A program made the translations under genes and the position numbers. From assembly GCF_002025705.1 (NCBI RefSeq), contig NZ_CP018846.1:124001-188000 (forward strand): a DNA stretch of 64,000 nt, in the 5' to 3' direction. The notes under the pieces were generated by a model, which saw only the letters and a program-made list of their open reading frames with translations, was not told the origin of the DNA and made no database searches. Shown piece after piece: positions 24,905 to 36,134 of this stretch. Every line of letters starts with the position of its first letter. Positions within the stretch are counted from its first letter, which is position 1. This stretch comes from Pseudomonas putida (GTDB taxonomy: Bacteria > Pseudomonadota > Gammaproteobacteria > Pseudomonadales > Pseudomonadaceae).

Positions 24905-25999
24905 TCAGCCCGCCTTGTAAGCCTCTAGCGCTTTAAGCCGCTCACCCTTGAGCGCCTCGCCCAGGCCTTGCCCGGTCAACCCGGCTTCCACCAGTGGCTT
25001 CACATCCACCGAGCGGGCTGCAGCCGCTGCTCCACGCAGATAATCGCCCTGTGGATAACTTTCACAGGTGGCCATCTCACACGCCGCAATGAAATCCTCG
25101 AAGCGCTGCGGCCGCCGATAAACGTCGAACTTCTGCAGCATTTCCAGCAATTTTGTAGGCGTTAGCTGCAAAGCTTTGTCGGCGTGCCCAGCAAATTCCC
25201 CCACCAGCAAGGCCAATTCCTGGCATTCACGCGGCGCCTTGAAACGCTGATTGAGCGCTTTGATCGCTGCTGGCTCCAGGCCGCGCAACAAGCAAGCCCA
25301 GCGCACCGCCAGCGTTTGCTGATGCTGAGCCGCCCGCTGTAGTGCCGCCAGCGTATCTGCGCCATGCTCCAGCTCCGGCATCAATTCGTTCAGGGCGCCA
25401 CATGCGCGCAGCACCTGGATGAATACCTGCGGCTGGCTTTCCATCAGCGCCCGCTCGATTTCCTTCCAGCTACGCTCAGCCGTAAGCGCCTCCAGTTCGC
25501 CCGATTCGGCGATCTGGCGCATCAGTGCCAATGTTTCATCGGCCACACGAAAGCCCAGTGGCGCATAGCGCGCGGCAAAGCGGGCAACGCGCAGCACACG
25601 CAAGGGGTCTTCGGCGAACGCCGGGGAAACATGGCGCAGGATGCGTTGCTCGAGATCAGCCTGGCCGTGGTATGGATCGTAAACCATGCCCTGATCATCC
25701 TCGGCCATCGCATTGATGGTCAGGTCGCGGCGGATCAGGTCTTCTTCCAGTGTCACGTCCGGGCTTGCGTGAAAAGTGAACCCGCCATAACCGCGCCCGC
25801 TCTTGCGCTCGGTGCGCGCCAAAGCATATTCCTCGCCTGTCTTCGGATGCAGGAAAACCGGGAAATCGGCGCCGACCGGGCGAAAGCCCCTGTCGTGCAT
25901 TTCTTCGACCGTGGCGCCGACCACCAGCCAGTCGATATCGCTGACCGGGCGCCCTAGCAGGCGGTCGCGTACAGCGCCGCCGACTTTGTAGATGTGCAT
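24905..25999 (-). CDS. cca: CCA-adding tRNA nucleotidyltransferase
   Basis: The enzyme adds or repairs the 3' CCA of tRNAs. The 364-residue protein begins [23 protein letters not shown], with the G-G-x-V-R-D motif and the metal-binding Asp21 and Asp23 of class II enzymes. [10 protein letters not shown] (about 90-99) and the D-P-L-R-V-L-R region follow. At 364 residues it is shorter than E. coli Cca (412) and has no clear C-terminal HD phosphohydrolase domain. Confidence 0.95.
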   Translation of the reverse strand: MHIYKVGGAVRDRLLGRPVSDIDWLVVGATVEEMHDRGFRPVGADFPVFLHPKTGEEYALARTERKSGRGYGGFTFHASPDVTLEEDLIRRDLTINAMAEDDQGMVYDPYHGQADLEQRILRHVSPAFAEDPLRVLRVARFAARYAPLGFRVADETLALMRQIAESGELEALTAERSWKEIERALMESQPQVFIQVLRACGALNELMPELEHGADTLAALQRAAQHQQTLAVRWACLLRGLEPAAIKALNQRFKAPRECQELALLVGEFAGHADKALQLTPTKLLEMLQKFDVYRRPQRFEDFIAACEMATCESYPQGDYLRGAAAAARSVDVKPLVEAGLTGQGLGEALKGERLKALEAYKAG

Positions 26000-26053
26000 G
26001 TGCAGCCTCCATTACTGCCCACAGGATACCCTGTCGGCAGTAATGGCGGTGCA

Positions 26054-27622
26054 TCAGAGGTGATGTATGACGGCGAGGTCCATGCGCCCGTAGTCGCCGC
26101 TTTCGGCATGCTCCCCGCGCGGCGGCATGTGATGAGTCTTGACTACCTGGTCGCCCTGTACGGTCTCCAGGTGGATATCGAAGCCCCACAGACGATGTAG
26201 GTGCTTGAGTACTTCATCGGTGGAATCGCCTAGCGGTTTGCGGTTGTGTTGCTGGTGACGCAGGGTCAGCGAGCGATCGCCACGGCGGTCGATGCTCCAG
26301 ATCTGCACGTTGGGTTCGCGGTTGCCGAGGTTGTACTGGGCTGCCAGTTGCTCGCGAATGATCCGGTAACCGGCCTCGTCATGGATTGCCGGCACCAGCA
26401 GGTCGTCGCGCTGGTCGTCATCGAGGATGCTGAACAGCTTCAGGTCGCGCATCACCTTGGGTGAAAGGTACTGCAGGATGAAGCTCTCGTCCTTGAAGCT
26501 GCTCATGGCGAACTTGATGGTAGAAAGCCAGTCGCTGCCTGCAATGTCGGGGAACCAGTGGCGATCTTCCTCTGTTGGGTTCTCGCACATGCGGCGGATA
26601 TCGGTGTACATGGCAAAGCCTAGCGCGTACGGGTTGATGCCGCTGTAGTACGGGCTGTCGAAGCCGGGCTGGAACACCACACTGGTGTGCGACTGCAGGA
26701 ACTCCATCATGAAGCCTTCGGTGATCAGGCCCTCGTCGTACAGGTCGTTCATCAGGGTGTAGTGCCAGAAGGTCGCCCAGCCTTCGTTCATCACCTGGGT
26801 CTGGCGCTGCGGGTAGAAGTACTGGGCGATCTTGCGCACGATGCGCACCACTTCGCGCTGCCAGGGTTCCAGCAGCGGGGCGTTTTTCTCGATGAAGTAG
26901 AGGATGTTTTCCTGAGGCTCCGAGGGGAAGCGTGCATCGTCGCGCTCACCACCTTTTTCGGCGCTCTTGGGAATCGTGCGCCAAAGGTCGTTGATCTGCC
27001 GTTGCAGGTGCTCTTCACGGTCTTTCTGGCGCCGGCGCTCTTCTTCGGCGGAGATCGGATAGGGGCGTTTGTAGCGATCGACGCCATAGTTCATCAGGGC
27101 GTGGCAGGAGTCGATCAGGTCTTCCACGGCATCGATGCCGTGGCGTTCCTCGCACTGGGCGATGTACTGCTTGGCGAACACCAGGTAGTCGATGATCGAG
27201 GTGGCATCGGTCCAGGTGCGGAACAGGTAGTTACCCTTGAAGAAGCTGTTGTGGCCATAGCAGGCGTGGGCAATCACCAGTGCCTGCATGCACATGGTGT
27301 TTTCTTCCATCAGGTAGGCGATGCACGGATCGGAGTTGATCACGATTTCGTAGGCCAGGCCCATCTGCCCCCGGCTGTAGGACTTCTCGGTACTGAGGAA
27401 CTGCTTGCCGTAGGACCAGTGGTGATAACCCAGCGGCATGCCGACGGAGGCGTAGGCGTCCATCATCTGCTCGGCGGTGATCACCTCGATCTGATTGGGG
27501 TAGGTGTCCAGGGCGTAACGCTCGGCCAGCCGGCTGATTTCCCGATCGTAGGTCTGGATCAGCTCGAACGTCCACTCGGACCCGGTGGAAATGGGTTGGC
27601 GTCTCTGTGCTCTGGCGGTCAT
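26054..27622 (-). CDS. SpoVR family protein (YcgB)
   Basis: A 522-residue protein of the SpoVR family. The N-terminal part is rich in aromatic and acidic residues ([13 protein letters not shown]), and the centre contains the conserved [11 protein letters not shown]. SpoVR proteins affect spore cortex in Bacillus; in Proteobacteria they occur with YeaG and YeaH and are linked to stationary phase and nitrogen stress, with no known reaction. The ATG overlaps the yeaH stop by 4 nt, so this is the last gene of yeaG-yeaH-spoVR. Confidence 0.93.
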   Translation of the reverse strand: MTARAQRRQPISTGSEWTFELIQTYDREISRLAERYALDTYPNQIEVITAEQMMDAYASVGMPLGYHHWSYGKQFLSTEKSYSRGQMGLAYEIVINSDPCIAYLMEENTMCMQALVIAHACYGHNSFFKGNYLFRTWTDATSIIDYLVFAKQYIAQCEERHGIDAVEDLIDSCHALMNYGVDRYKRPYPISAEEERRRQKDREEHLQRQINDLWRTIPKSAEKGGERDDARFPSEPQENILYFIEKNAPLLEPWQREVVRIVRKIAQYFYPQRQTQVMNEGWATFWHYTLMNDLYDEGLITEGFMMEFLQSHTSVVFQPGFDSPYYSGINPYALGFAMYTDIRRMCENPTEEDRHWFPDIAGSDWLSTIKFAMSSFKDESFILQYLSPKVMRDLKLFSILDDDQRDDLLVPAIHDEAGYRIIREQLAAQYNLGNREPNVQIWSIDRRGDRSLTLRHQQHNRKPLGDSTDEVLKHLHRLWGFDIHLETVQGDQVVKTHHMPPRGEHAESGDYGRMDLAVIHHL

Positions 27623-28890
27623 GTGGCTAACCTGCGCTGGAAGAGTTCACGGAAGACCGGGTAGATGTCGCCGGCCGATACCAACTGCTGCTGGGCGAAT
27701 GTGTCGGGGAAAGCCTCGCCGATTCGCTCGTACTCGTACCACAACGCCTGGTGCTCACGCGGGGTGATCTCAACGTAAGTGTAGTACTGCACATGCGGCA
27801 TGATCTGCTTGGACAGGATGTCGCGGCAGATCGGCGAGTCGTCGTTCCAGTTGTCGCCGTCAGAGGCCTGGGCGGCATAGATGTTCCAGTCAGCGGCCGG
27901 GTAACGTTCGGCCATGATCTCCTGCATCATCTTCAGCGCGCTGGAGACGATGGTGCCGCCGGTTTCCCGAGAGTAGAAAAACTCTTCCTCGTCGACTTCG
28001 CGGGCGCTGGTGTGGTGGCGGATGAACACCACCTCGATGCGGTCGTAGTTACGCTTGAGGAACAGGTACAGCAGGATGAAGAAGCGTTTGGCGATGTCCT
28101 TGGTGGCCTGGGTCATCGAGCCGGACACGTCCATCAGGCAGAACATCACCGCCTTGGAGCTGGGGTTGGGCTGCTTGACCAGCAGGTTGTACTTGAGGTC
28201 GAAGGTGTCGAGGAAGGGCAGGCGGTTGATGCGCGCCTTGAGCCGTTCGATTTCCTGTTCGGTTTCCTGGATATCGGTGAAGTTGTCTGGCTCCTCGACT
28301 TTCAGCCGGTCCAGTTCCTTCTGTGCCTCGCGCAGCAGCGCACGGCTGCTGCCGGTCAGGGCGATACGCCGGGCATGGGCCGAGCGCAAGGTGCGGACAA
28401 TGTTGATGCGTGACGGGTTACCCTCGTTGGCGATACCGGCACGCACGGTCTTGAAGGTGTCGGCGCCAGTCAGGTGGCGTTTGACCAGGTTGGGCAGTTC
28501 GAGGTCTTCGAACATGAATTCGAGGAACTCTTCCTGGGTGATCTGGAAGACGAAGTCGTCCATGCCATCGCCGGAGTTACCGGCTTTGCCGCGGCCACCG
28601 CCACCCCCGCCGCCCTGAGGCCTGGGGATATGCTCGCCGGCGGTGAATTCCTTGTTGCCTGGGTGCACGATGGTCTGCTTCCCGCCACGCCCATGGTGCA
28701 GCACCGGTTCATCGATGTCCCGTCCCGGAATGCTGATCTGCTCGCCGTGTTCCATGTCCATGATGGAACGGCGGCTTACGGCCTCTTCGACGGCCTTCTT
28801 GATGTGCTCACGGTAACGCCGCAGGAAGCGCTGGCGGTTGACCGTGCTCTTGTTCTTGCCGTTCAGGCGTCGGTCGATAACGTAGCTCAT
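27619..28890 (-). CDS. yeaH: YeaH/UPF0229 family VWA-domain protein
   Basis: A 423-residue protein from the ATG at 28890 (preceded by GGAGG), beginning [15 protein letters not shown]. The first half is basic and has a glycine-rich run at about 93-100. The second half is a von Willebrand A-like domain with the MIDAS motif D-V-S-G-S (Asp254, Ser256, Ser258). In E. coli YeaH is made with the kinase YeaG during nitrogen and stationary-phase stress. It is the middle gene; a 141-bp gap with repeats separates it from yeaG, and it overlaps spoVR by 4 nt. Confidence 0.93.
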   Translation of the reverse strand: MSYVIDRRLNGKNKSTVNRQRFLRRYREHIKKAVEEAVSRRSIMDMEHGEQISIPGRDIDEPVLHHGRGGKQTIVHPGNKEFTAGEHIPRPQGGGGGGGRGKAGNSGDGMDDFVFQITQEEFLEFMFEDLELPNLVKRHLTGADTFKTVRAGIANEGNPSRINIVRTLRSAHARRIALTGSSRALLREAQKELDRLKVEEPDNFTDIQETEQEIERLKARINRLPFLDTFDLKYNLLVKQPNPSSKAVMFCLMDVSGSMTQATKDIAKRFFILLYLFLKRNYDRIEVVFIRHHTSAREVDEEEFFYSRETGGTIVSSALKMMQEIMAERYPAADWNIYAAQASDGDNWNDDSPICRDILSKQIMPHVQYYTYVEITPREHQALWYEYERIGEAFPDTFAQQQLVSAGDIYPVFRELFQRRLAT

Positions 28891-29031
28891 GGTCCCTCCG
28901 GTGACTGGATGCAGCTGCAAGCCACAAGCTTCAAACTGCAAGAAAGAGCAGCCACCGCTGCTGCAAGCTGCGACGCAGGCCGGAGCACTGACGCCGAGCA
29001 GCTTGCAGCTTGCGGCTAGAAGCTTGCCGCT
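28891..29031. repeat. Imperfect inverted repeat of GCTTGCAGCTTG type between yeaG and yeaH
   Basis: The 141-bp gap is made of short related units: AGCTGCAAGCCACAAGCTTC (28911-28930) and CAGCTTGCAGCTTGCGGCTA (28999-29018) are in inverted orientation, with CTGCTGCAAGCTGCGACGCA (28961-28980) between. The transcript could form an extended imperfect hairpin. It differs from the REP family seen elsewhere in the window. Confidence 0.6.
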
Positions 29032-30954
29032 TTATTGCGATTTCCTGACCCGCAGGTACCATTCCGACAGCAGGCGCACCTGTTTGTCGGTGTAGCCGCG
29101 CTCCACCATCCGCGTGACGAAGTCGTTGTGCTTCTGTTGATCCTCCTTGCTGGCCTTGGCGTTGAAGCTGATGACCGGCAGCAGGTCTTCGGTGTTGGAG
29201 AACATTTTCTTCTCGATCACCACCCGCAGCTTCTCGTAGCTGAGCCAGCTCGGATTCTTGCCGTTGTTGTTGGCGCGGGCACGCAGCACGAAGTTGACGA
29301 TCTCGTTGCGGAAGTCCTTCGGATTGCTGATGCCTGCCGGTTTCTCGATCTTCTCCAGCTCTTCGTTGAGGGCAATACGATTGAGGATCTCGCCGGTTTC
29401 CGGGTCGCGGTATTCCTGGTCCTGGATCCAGAAGTCGGCGTACAGCACATAGCGGTCGAAGATGTTCTGGCCGTATTCGCTGTAGGACTCGAGGTAGGCG
29501 GTCTGGATTTCCTTGCCGATGAACTCGATGTAGCGCGGTGCCAGGTATTCCTTCAGGTAGCGCAGGTAGCGCTCGCGCACCTCGGCAGGGAACTGTTCCT
29601 GCTCGATCTGTTGCTCCAGCACATACAGCAGGTGCACCGGGTTGGCCGCCACTTCATGCGGGTCGAAGTTAAACACCTTGGAGAGAATCTTGAAGGCGAA
29701 GCGGGTCGACAGGCCGTTCATGCCTTCGTCAACGCCCGCAGCATCGCGGTACTCCTGGATCGACTTGGCTTTCGGGTCGGTATCCTTGAGGTTTTCGCCG
29801 TCGTAGACGCGCATCTTCGAGTAGATGTTGGAGTTTTCCGGCTCCTTGAGGCGCGAGAGCACGGTGAACTGGGCGAGCATCTTGAGGGTATCCGGCGCGC
29901 AATGGGCCTTGGCCAGCGAGCTGTTGACCAGCAGCTTGTCGTAGATCTTGATTTCATCGCTGACGCGCAGGCAGTAGGGCACCTTGACGATGTAGATCCG
30001 GTCGATGAACGCCTCGTTGTTCTTGTTGTTGCGGAAGGTGTGCCACTCCGATTCGTTGGAGTGGGCCAGCAGGATACCGGTGTAGGGAATGGCGCCAAGG
30101 CCTTCGGTACTGTTGTAGTTGCCTTCCTGGGTGGCGGTGAGCAAAGGGTGCAGGACCTTGATCGGCGCCTTGAACATTTCGACGAATTCCATCAGGCCCT
30201 GGTTGGCCCGGCACAGCGCGCCCGAGTAGCTGTAGGCATCGGCGTCGTTCTGCGGGAATTCTTCGAGTTTGCGGATATCCACCTTGCCGACCAGGGCAGA
30301 GATGTCCTGGTTGTTTTCGTCTCCCGGCTCGGTCTTGGCGATAGCGATCTGGTTGAGGATCGAAGGGTACAGCTTCACCACCCTGAACTTGCTGATATCG
30401 CCGCCGAATTCCTGCAGGCGCTTGGTGGCCCAAGGCGACATGATGGTGTTCAGGTAGCGCCGCGAGATGCCGTACTCTTCCTCGAGAATGGCCCCGTCTT
30501 CGGTGGCGTTGAACAAGCCCAGTGGGGACTCGAATACCGGCGAGCCCTTGATTGCGTAGAAGGGCACCTTTTCCATCAGCTGCTTGAGTTTCTCGGCCAG
30601 CGACGATTTACCACCGCCTACCGGGCCCAGCAGATAGAGGATCTGTTTCTTCTCTTCCAGGCCTTGGGCGGCGTGGCGGAAGTATGAAACGATCTGGTCG
30701 ATGCACTCTTCCATGCCATGGAAGTCGGCAAAGGCCGGATACCGGCGAATAACCTTGTTGGAGAAGATTCGCGACAGCCTGGAGTTGCTGGAGGTGTCGA
30801 TCAGTTCTGGCTCACCGATGGCCAGCAATAGCCGTTCAGCCGCCGATGCGTAGGCACTGCGATCCTCTTTGCACAGCTCGAGGTACTCCTGCAGCGAGAG
30901 TTCTTCCTGGCGCGTAGACTCGAAGCGTTGTTGGAAGTGGCTAAAAATACTCAT
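29032..30954 (-). CDS. yeaG: PrkA-family serine protein kinase YeaG
   Basis: A 640-residue protein with an N-terminal AAA-like PrkA domain and a C-terminal domain distantly related to eukaryotic kinases. The P-loop G-P-V-G-G-G-K-S is at residues 110-117. YeaG is conserved with YeaH and SpoVR; in E. coli it is controlled by nitrogen-limitation and general stress sigma factors and affects adaptation to starvation. It is the first gene of the three. A 282-bp region upstream holds a candidate promoter at 31123-31149. Confidence 0.95.
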   Translation of the reverse strand: MSIFSHFQQRFESTRQEELSLQEYLELCKEDRSAYASAAERLLLAIGEPELIDTSSNSRLSRIFSNKVIRRYPAFADFHGMEECIDQIVSYFRHAAQGLEEKKQILYLLGPVGGGKSSLAEKLKQLMEKVPFYAIKGSPVFESPLGLFNATEDGAILEEEYGISRRYLNTIMSPWATKRLQEFGGDISKFRVVKLYPSILNQIAIAKTEPGDENNQDISALVGKVDIRKLEEFPQNDADAYSYSGALCRANQGLMEFVEMFKAPIKVLHPLLTATQEGNYNSTEGLGAIPYTGILLAHSNESEWHTFRNNKNNEAFIDRIYIVKVPYCLRVSDEIKIYDKLLVNSSLAKAHCAPDTLKMLAQFTVLSRLKEPENSNIYSKMRVYDGENLKDTDPKAKSIQEYRDAAGVDEGMNGLSTRFAFKILSKVFNFDPHEVAANPVHLLYVLEQQIEQEQFPAEVRERYLRYLKEYLAPRYIEFIGKEIQTAYLESYSEYGQNIFDRYVLYADFWIQDQEYRDPETGEILNRIALNEELEKIEKPAGISNPKDFRNEIVNFVLRARANNNGKNPSWLSYEKLRVVIEKKMFSNTEDLLPVISFNAKASKEDQQKHNDFVTRMVERGYTDKQVRLLSEWYLRVRKSQ

Positions 30955-31236
30955 GACGTCACCTCGCTCGATACGTGGAGACGACGCCGGATCAGTCAGC
31001 TGATGCTGGCATGCAACCGGGTTCGCCGATTGCTGTATACCCCCCAGAACACCCTGAAACGCTACCGATGACCCGCACGCCGGTGTACCGGCTCTCCCCT
31101 TTTTTTGGATGGCCTGCGCTTAAGAATAGTTGGTTATCCGCAAGGTCAAGGGCGTGCGGTGGAGAAGTTGCGAACGACCGTTCGTCAGGTAGGCTGCAAG
31201 CCCGCGTGGGGCGCGGGCTGCAGTAAAAATGAAAAA
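30955..31236 (-). promoter_or_regulatory. Region upstream of yeaG, with a candidate promoter
   Basis: 282 bp without a gene. On the minus strand, TTGACC (31149-31144), a 15-nt spacer and TATTCT (31128-31123, preceded by C) could form a sigma-70 or sigma-S promoter, about 165 nt before the yeaG ATG. No convincing sigma-54 site was seen. At its upstream end lies the hairpin that follows glpE. Confidence 0.35.
31194..31223 (-). terminator. Hairpin after glpE
   Basis: CTGCAAGCCCGCG and CGCGGGCTGCAG pair around TGGGG (31194-31223), about 14 nt beyond the glpE stop. The T-rich sequence lies before rather than after the hairpin on the minus strand, so intrinsic termination would be weak. Confidence 0.45.
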
Positions 31237-31566
31237 TTATTCGGCAGCGCCCTGGGCGGTCTCGGCCGGGTAGGTGGTGCGCCAAAGTTCGAAGCCGCCA
31301 TCGACGCTGTACACGTCGGAGAAGCCCTGGCCGACCAGGTAGGCGGCTGCGCTCTGGCTGGAATTGCCGTGGTAGCAGACCACCAGGGTCGGGGCATCCA
31401 GGTCGGCGTTGCGGATGAACTCGGCGACCGAATGGTTATCCAGATGCCTGGCACCTGTGATGTGGCCGGCGGCAAAGGCTTGCGAGTCGCGAATGTCGAC
31501 GACTACCGCACCTTGCGCGCGCAGGGCCAGGGCCTGCTCGGGAGGGATGCGCTTGAATTCGCTCAT
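31237..31566 (-). CDS. glpE: Thiosulfate sulfurtransferase GlpE (rhodanese)
   Basis: A 109-residue single-domain rhodanese starting [12 protein letters not shown] from the ATG at 31566; the open frame extends further upstream across apaH but that part is a shadow. The active-site loop C-Y-H-G-N-S-S has Cys64 as sulfur carrier. GlpE moves sulfur from thiosulfate to cyanide or thioredoxin. It is 41 nt after apaH on the same strand and may be transcribed with it. Confidence 0.93.
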   Translation of the reverse strand: MSEFKRIPPEQALALRAQGAVVVDIRDSQAFAAGHITGARHLDNHSVAEFIRNADLDAPTLVVCYHGNSSQSAAAYLVGQGFSDVYSVDGGFELWRTTYPAETAQGAAE

Positions 31567-31607
31567 GGGTACGGCTTCCTTCAGGGGTGATCGTTGAGTG
31601 TAGGTGT

Positions 31608-32447
31608 TTAGGCGGGGAGGCGTAAGTTGCCGTCGTCGGCGCAGTCGCAGCGGTGGTATTCGCCGCTGTCGACGTTGTACAGGGTCATGGCACCGCCCCA
31701 CACGCAGCCAGTGTCGAGGGCGATGATGCCGGGCTTGTCGACCTGGCCCTGTAGCGCGGCCCAGTGGCCGAAGATGATCTTCACGTGGCGCGAGCGGCGC
31801 TCCTTGTGCGCAAACCAGGGCTTGTAGCCTTTGGGAGCGGTGTCCAGGCCTTCCTTGCTCTTGAGGTCGAGCTTGCCTGCCGCTGTGCAGAACCGCATGC
31901 GCGTGAGGTAATTGGTGATTACCCGCAGGCGCTCGACGCCAGTGAGGCTTTTGCTCCACTTGTTCGGCTCGTTGCCGTACATGCCGTCCAGGTAGGGTTG
32001 CAGGCGGTTGTCGTCGCGCAGCACTTGCTCGACTTCTTCTGCCAGTTGCAGCGCCTGGCCGAGTGTCCATTGTGGTGGGATGCCGGCATGGACGAGGGCG
32101 ATGCCACGGGGTTCGTCGTAATGCAGCAGTTTTTGCTGGCGCAACCAGTCGAGCAGCCGGTCGGCGTCCGGCGCCTCGATGATCTCGCGCAGGGTGTCGC
32201 TTTTCTTCAGGCGTTCGACGTTGTGCCAGGCGGCCAGCAAGTGCAGGTCATGGTTGCCCAGCACGCACACTAGCGACTGGCGGATCGAATAGAGATATCG
32301 CAGGGTTTCGAGCGACTCGGGGCCGCGGTTGACCAGGTCGCCGACCAGCCACAGGCGGTCGACCGCCGGGTTGAAGTCGACCCGTGCGAGCAGGCACTTG
32401 AGCGGTTCCAGGCAGCCTTGCAGGTCTCCGACGGCGTAAGTGGCCAT
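31608..32447 (-). CDS. apaH: Bis(5'-nucleosyl)-tetraphosphatase (symmetrical) ApaH
   Basis: ApaH splits diadenosine tetraphosphate into two ADP and can also remove Np4 caps from RNA. The 279-residue protein has the calcineurin-like metallophosphatase motifs [14 protein letters not shown] and G-N-H-D in order. Its ATG shares one base with the apaG stop (TGATG). It belongs to the conserved surA-pdxA-ksgA-apaG-apaH series. Confidence 0.96.
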   Translation of the reverse strand: MATYAVGDLQGCLEPLKCLLARVDFNPAVDRLWLVGDLVNRGPESLETLRYLYSIRQSLVCVLGNHDLHLLAAWHNVERLKKSDTLREIIEAPDADRLLDWLRQQKLLHYDEPRGIALVHAGIPPQWTLGQALQLAEEVEQVLRDDNRLQPYLDGMYGNEPNKWSKSLTGVERLRVITNYLTRMRFCTAAGKLDLKSKEGLDTAPKGYKPWFAHKERRSRHVKIIFGHWAALQGQVDKPGIIALDTGCVWGGAMTLYNVDSGEYHRCDCADDGNLRLPA

Positions 32448-32827
32448 CAGTGCAGCGCCCCGGGGACCGCGAGACGAAAGGGTGCGATGTCGGCTTCGAA
32501 GCGCTTGCCGTCTTCGGCGAACATCTCATAGCTGCCCTGCATGGTGCCGACGCGCGTGCTGATTACCGCACCACTGCTGTAGGTATGGCTCTGGCCGGGT
32601 TCGATGGTCGGCTGCTGGCCGACTACACCGGCGCCGCGTACCTCCTCGACTTCGCCATCACCGTTGGTGATCAGCCAGTGGCGCGACAGCAGCTTGGCTT
32701 TGACCGAGCCGTTGTTTTGCACGGTGATGGTGTAGGCGAAGGCGAAGCGACTGCTTTCGGGGTCGGATTGGTCTTTCAGGTAACGGGTCACGACGCTGAC
32801 GTCGATCTGATAGCGAGGGTCGGACAT
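32447..32827 (-). CDS. apaG: ApaG (DUF525) protein
   Basis: A 126-residue protein of a single fibronectin-III-like beta domain, with the start [12 protein letters not shown] and the conserved E-V-R-G-x-G-V-V-G-Q-Q-P and Y-x-S-G motifs. ApaG is linked to Mg2+ and Co2+ efflux phenotypes in Salmonella; the same domain occurs in F-box proteins. The start at 32827 is the usual one. A REP-like region lies between it and ksgA. Confidence 0.94.
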   Translation of the reverse strand: MSDPRYQIDVSVVTRYLKDQSDPESSRFAFAYTITVQNNGSVKAKLLSRHWLITNGDGEVEEVRGAGVVGQQPTIEPGQSHTYSSGAVISTRVGTMQGSYEMFAEDGKRFEADIAPFRLAVPGALH

Positions 32828-32922
32828 GCAAGGGCCTTGGGCGAACTGACGCAATAATGCAGTCTAGGCCATTGGGAGGGGGGAGAGCCAGCGGTCTGGG
32901 GATCGGGGATTTGCCTGGTCAG

Positions 32923-33023
32923 TGCCGGTATGTTCGCGGGCAAGCCGGCTCCCAAAGGATCCACCACATTTGAGGTGGGTGGCGTACCAGAGGGAGCAAG
33001 CTTGCCCGCGAAAGGGCCGGTAC
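32923..33023. repeat. Degenerate REP inverted pair between ksgA and apaG
   Basis: TATGTTCGCGGGCAAGCCGG (32929-32948) is mirrored by CTTGCCCGCGAAAGGGCCGG (33001-33020), with the GGCAAGCC-type REP core. A small inverted repeat, CCACCACATTTGAGGTGGGTGG, is split between 32961 and 32982 in the spacer. The pair is less perfect than the copies at 9.5 and 24.8 kb. Confidence 0.7.
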
Positions 33024-33031
33024 AGGCTGAA

Positions 33032-33832
33032 TCAGCCTTGCTGAGCAGCCAACTGGTCGGCCAGGCGCACGAAGGCTGCCAGGTCCAGCTGTTCAGGGCG
33101 CAGGCTGCCATCAACGCCGGCGGCCTCGATGGCTGCGCTGTCGAGCAGGCCTTTCATGGTATTGCGCAGGGTCTTGCGACGCTGGTTGAACGCTTCGCGC
33201 ACCACCTGTTCCAGCAACTTCGCATCCTTGGCCGGATGTGGCAGTACTTCGTGCGGCACCAGGCGCACGATCGCCGAATCGACCTTCGGCGGCGGGTTGA
33301 ACGCGCCTGGGCCAACGTTGAACAGGTGTTCCACACGGCAGTGGTACTGCACCATGATCGACAGGCGGCCCCAATCGCCACCGCCTGGGCCGGCAGCCAT
33401 GCGCTCGACCACTTCCTTCTGCAGCATGAAGTGCATGTCACGGATCAGCCCGGCGTGGCTGAGCAGGTGGAAGATCAGCGGGGTAGAGATGTTGTAGGGC
33501 AGGTTGCCGACCACCTTGAGGCTGCGTGGCGGCACGCCTAGCTGGTTGAAGTCGAACTTCAGGGCATCGCCCTGGTGCAGGCGGAAGTTGTCGCGCCCGG
33601 CGAACTTGTGCTGCAGGATCGGCACCAGGTCCTTGTCCAGCTCGACCACGTCCAGCTGTGCGCCGCTGCCCAGCAGGCCCTCGGTCAGGGCACCCTGGCC
33701 CGGGCCGATCTCCAGCAGGTGTTCGCCGGCCTTGGCGTTGATGGCACGCAGGATGCGGTCGATGATGCCGGCGTCGTGCAGGAAGTTCTGGCCAAAGCGC
33801 TTGCGCGCCTTGTGTTGGTATTGCTCGTTCAT
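33032..33832 (-). CDS. ksgA: 16S rRNA (A1518/A1519-N6,N6)-dimethyltransferase KsgA
   Basis: KsgA dimethylates two adjacent adenosines in helix 45 of 16S rRNA. The 266-residue protein begins [18 protein letters not shown], with the SAM motif [12 protein letters not shown] and the catalytic N-L-P-Y-N-I-S-T-P. Its ATG overlaps the pdxA stop by 4 nt. Loss gives kasugamycin resistance. Confidence 0.97.
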   Translation of the reverse strand: MNEQYQHKARKRFGQNFLHDAGIIDRILRAINAKAGEHLLEIGPGQGALTEGLLGSGAQLDVVELDKDLVPILQHKFAGRDNFRLHQGDALKFDFNQLGVPPRSLKVVGNLPYNISTPLIFHLLSHAGLIRDMHFMLQKEVVERMAAGPGGGDWGRLSIMVQYHCRVEHLFNVGPGAFNPPPKVDSAIVRLVPHEVLPHPAKDAKLLEQVVREAFNQRRKTLRNTMKGLLDSAAIEAAGVDGSLRPEQLDLAAFVRLADQLAAQQG

Positions 33833-34818
33833 GGTCGGTTCTCGGCCATCTGGTAGGCGGTTTCCAGGGCGACGCGCAGGCTGCCGGTGTCGACCTTGCC
33901 GCTGCCGGCAAGGTCCAAAGCAGTGCCGTGGTCAACCGATGTGCGGATGATCGGCAGGCCCAAGGTCACGTTGACTGCGGCGCCAAAGCCCTTGTACTTG
34001 AGTACGGGCAGGCCCTGGTCGTGGTACATCGCCAGCACCGCGTCGCAGTGCTCCAGATATTTGGGGGTAAACAGGGTATCGGCCGGCAGTGGGCCGCGCA
34101 GGTCCATGCCTTCGGTACGCAGGCGGGCCAGCGTCGGCTCGATGATGTCGATTTCTTCGCGGCCAAGATGGCCGCCTTCCCCGGCATGCGGGTTGAGGCC
34201 GCAAACCAGGATGCGCGGGTTGGCAATGCCGAACTTGTCACGCATGTCGGCGTGCAGGATGCGGGTGACCCGCTCCACGCGCTCGGCAGTGATGGCGTCG
34301 GCAATGTCCCGCAGGGGCAGGTGCGTGGTCACCAGGGCTACACGCAGGCCGCGGGTGGCCAGCATCATCACTACCTGGGCGGTGTGGGTCAGGTCGGCAA
34401 GGAATTCGGTATGGCCGGAGAAGGCAATACCGCTTTCATTGATCACGCCCTTGTGTACGGGTGCGGTGATCATCCCGGCGAATTGCCCGTCAAGGCAACC
34501 TTGGCCAGCACGGGTCAGCGTTTCCAGTACGAATGCTGCGTTGGCCTTGTCCAGCTGGCCTGGCAACACTGGTGCTGCCAAAGGTGTGTCCCACACGTAC
34601 AAACTGCCAGCAGGTGCCGGCTGGTCGGGCCATTGGCCCGGCACTACCGGCAGCAGGTTGACAGCCAGCCCCAGCTGCGTGGCCCGCTCGGCGAGCAGGT
34701 CACGGCTGGTGATGGCGATCAGGGGATGGGGCTGGGCGTCTGCGGCGAGCAGCAGGCACAGGTCGGGGCCTATGCCGGCTGGTTCGCCGGGGGTGACGGC
34801 GAAGCGCAGGGGCTTCAC
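33829..34818 (-). CDS. pdxA: 4-hydroxythreonine-4-phosphate dehydrogenase PdxA
   Basis: PdxA oxidises 4-phosphohydroxy-threonine with NAD(P) in pyridoxal phosphate synthesis. The 329-residue protein starts [18 protein letters not shown], the family signature. His136 in S-G-H-T-E-F-L is a predicted metal ligand, and the C-terminal half has M-Y-H-D-Q-G-L. It overlaps surA upstream and ksgA downstream by 4 nt each. Confidence 0.96.
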   Translation of the reverse strand: MKPLRFAVTPGEPAGIGPDLCLLLAADAQPHPLIAITSRDLLAERATQLGLAVNLLPVVPGQWPDQPAPAGSLYVWDTPLAAPVLPGQLDKANAAFVLETLTRAGQGCLDGQFAGMITAPVHKGVINESGIAFSGHTEFLADLTHTAQVVMMLATRGLRVALVTTHLPLRDIADAITAERVERVTRILHADMRDKFGIANPRILVCGLNPHAGEGGHLGREEIDIIEPTLARLRTEGMDLRGPLPADTLFTPKYLEHCDAVLAMYHDQGLPVLKYKGFGAAVNVTLGLPIIRTSVDHGTALDLAGSGKVDTGSLRVALETAYQMAENRP

Positions 34819-36134
34819 TGTGCGGCCTGGTCAGCGCCAGGCAGCTTGATTTCAACGTAGGCTTCGTCGCGGATCTGGCGCAGCCAGGTCTGCAGCTCTT
34901 CGTCGTACTTGCGGTTGCGCAGCACGTTCATGGCCTGTTGCTCACGCGCCTGCTCGGTGCTGTCGGTGGCACGGCGGCCCAGCACTTCCAGAACGTGCCA
35001 GCCGTACTGGGTCTTGAACGGTTTGGTCACAACACCTTGCTGGGCGTTGGCCATCTGCTCGCGGAACTCCGGTACCAGGCTGTTCGGGTCGACCCAGTTG
35101 AGATCGCCGCCGTTGAGTGCGGAACCCGGGTCTTCCGAGAAGCTCTTCGCCAGCTCGCCGAAGTCCTCACCGTTCTGGATGCGGTCGTACAGGCGCTCGG
35201 CCAGCTGCTTGGTGGCCGCTTCGCTGCGGATTTCGCTCGGCTTGATCAGGATGTGGCGAACATGCACTTCGTCACGCAGCACGTTCTCGCCGCCACCACG
35301 CTTCTCCTCGAGCTTGAGCAGGATGAAGCCGTTAGGGATGCGGATTGGCTGGGTGATGTCGCCTACCGCCATGCTGCTGAGCATCTTGGCGAAGTCCGGT
35401 GGCAGCTGGGCGGCTTTACGCCAGCCCATTTCACCACCCTCAAGGGCGTTTTCGCTGGCCGAGTTGGCAATCGCCACCTGGCCGAAGTCCGCGCCCTGGC
35501 GCAGTTGCTGGTAGAGGTCGCCGACCTTGCGCGCAGCTTTCTGGATGTCGTCCGAATTGGCGGCTTCCGGGGTCGGGATGAGGATGTTGGCCAGGCGGTA
35601 CTCTTCCGACATCTGCATCTTGCCCATGTCCGAGTTGAGGAAGTTCTTCACTTCCTGCTCGGAGACCTGGATGCGCTCGGCAACGCGGCGCTGGCGCACG
35701 CGGCTGATGATCATCTCGCGCTTGACCTGCTCACGGGCATCATCGAACGACAGGCCGTCGTGGGCGAGGGCGGCGCGGAACTGCTCCAGGGACATGCCAT
35801 TGCGCTGGGCAATGGTGCCGATGGCCTGGTTCAGCTCTTCGTCGGTGATGCGAATGCCCGAACGTTCGCCAATCTGCAACTGCAGGTTCTCGACGATCAG
35901 GCGTTCCAGTACCTGCTGCTCCAGTGCGCCGGTCGGCGGCACGCCGCCGCCGCGCTTGGCGATGGTTTGCTGCACCTCGTGGACACGCTGGTCCAGTTGG
36001 CTCTGCATGACCACGTCGTTGTCGACGATGGCCACTACGCGGTCCAGGGGTTGTACCGCGGCATGCACCGCGCCACTCAGCAATGCAGCGCCCAGCAACA
36101 CCGGGCGCAGTCGATCAATAAGCTTGTTCTTCAC
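34815..36134 (-). CDS. surA: Periplasmic peptidyl-prolyl isomerase and chaperone SurA
   Basis: SurA escorts unfolded outer-membrane proteins, including LptD, through the periplasm. The 439-residue protein has a signal peptide (about 1-25, ending G-A-V-H-A), a chaperone N-domain with V-A-I-V-D-N-D-V-V, two parvulin domains (about 180-280 and 290-390) and a C-terminal helix. The start overlaps lptD by 20 nt, so the chaperone and its main client are transcribed together. Confidence 0.96.
   Translation of the reverse strand: MKNKLIDRLRPVLLGAALLSGAVHAAVQPLDRVVAIVDNDVVMQSQLDQRVHEVQQTIAKRGGGVPPTGALEQQVLERLIVENLQLQIGERSGIRITDEELNQAIGTIAQRNGMSLEQFRAALAHDGLSFDDAREQVKREMIISRVRQRRVAERIQVSEQEVKNFLNSDMGKMQMSEEYRLANILIPTPEAANSDDIQKAARKVGDLYQQLRQGADFGQVAIANSASENALEGGEMGWRKAAQLPPDFAKMLSSMAVGDITQPIRIPNGFILLKLEEKRGGGENVLRDEVHVRHILIKPSEIRSEAATKQLAERLYDRIQNGEDFGELAKSFSEDPGSALNGGDLNWVDPNSLVPEFREQMANAQQGVVTKPFKTQYGWHVLEVLGRRATDSTEQAREQQAMNVLRNRKYDEELQTWLRQIRDEAYVEIKLPGADQAAQ

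Noticed and set aside
28891..29031. CRISPR array or tandem repeat between yeaG and yeaH
   Set aside because: The units are inverted and imperfect, without regular spacers, and no cas genes are present.
31237..32070. A 277-residue version of GlpE extending into apaH
   Set aside because: The upstream part is an out-of-frame translation of apaH; the rhodanese domain begins at the ATG 31566, where GlpE normally starts.
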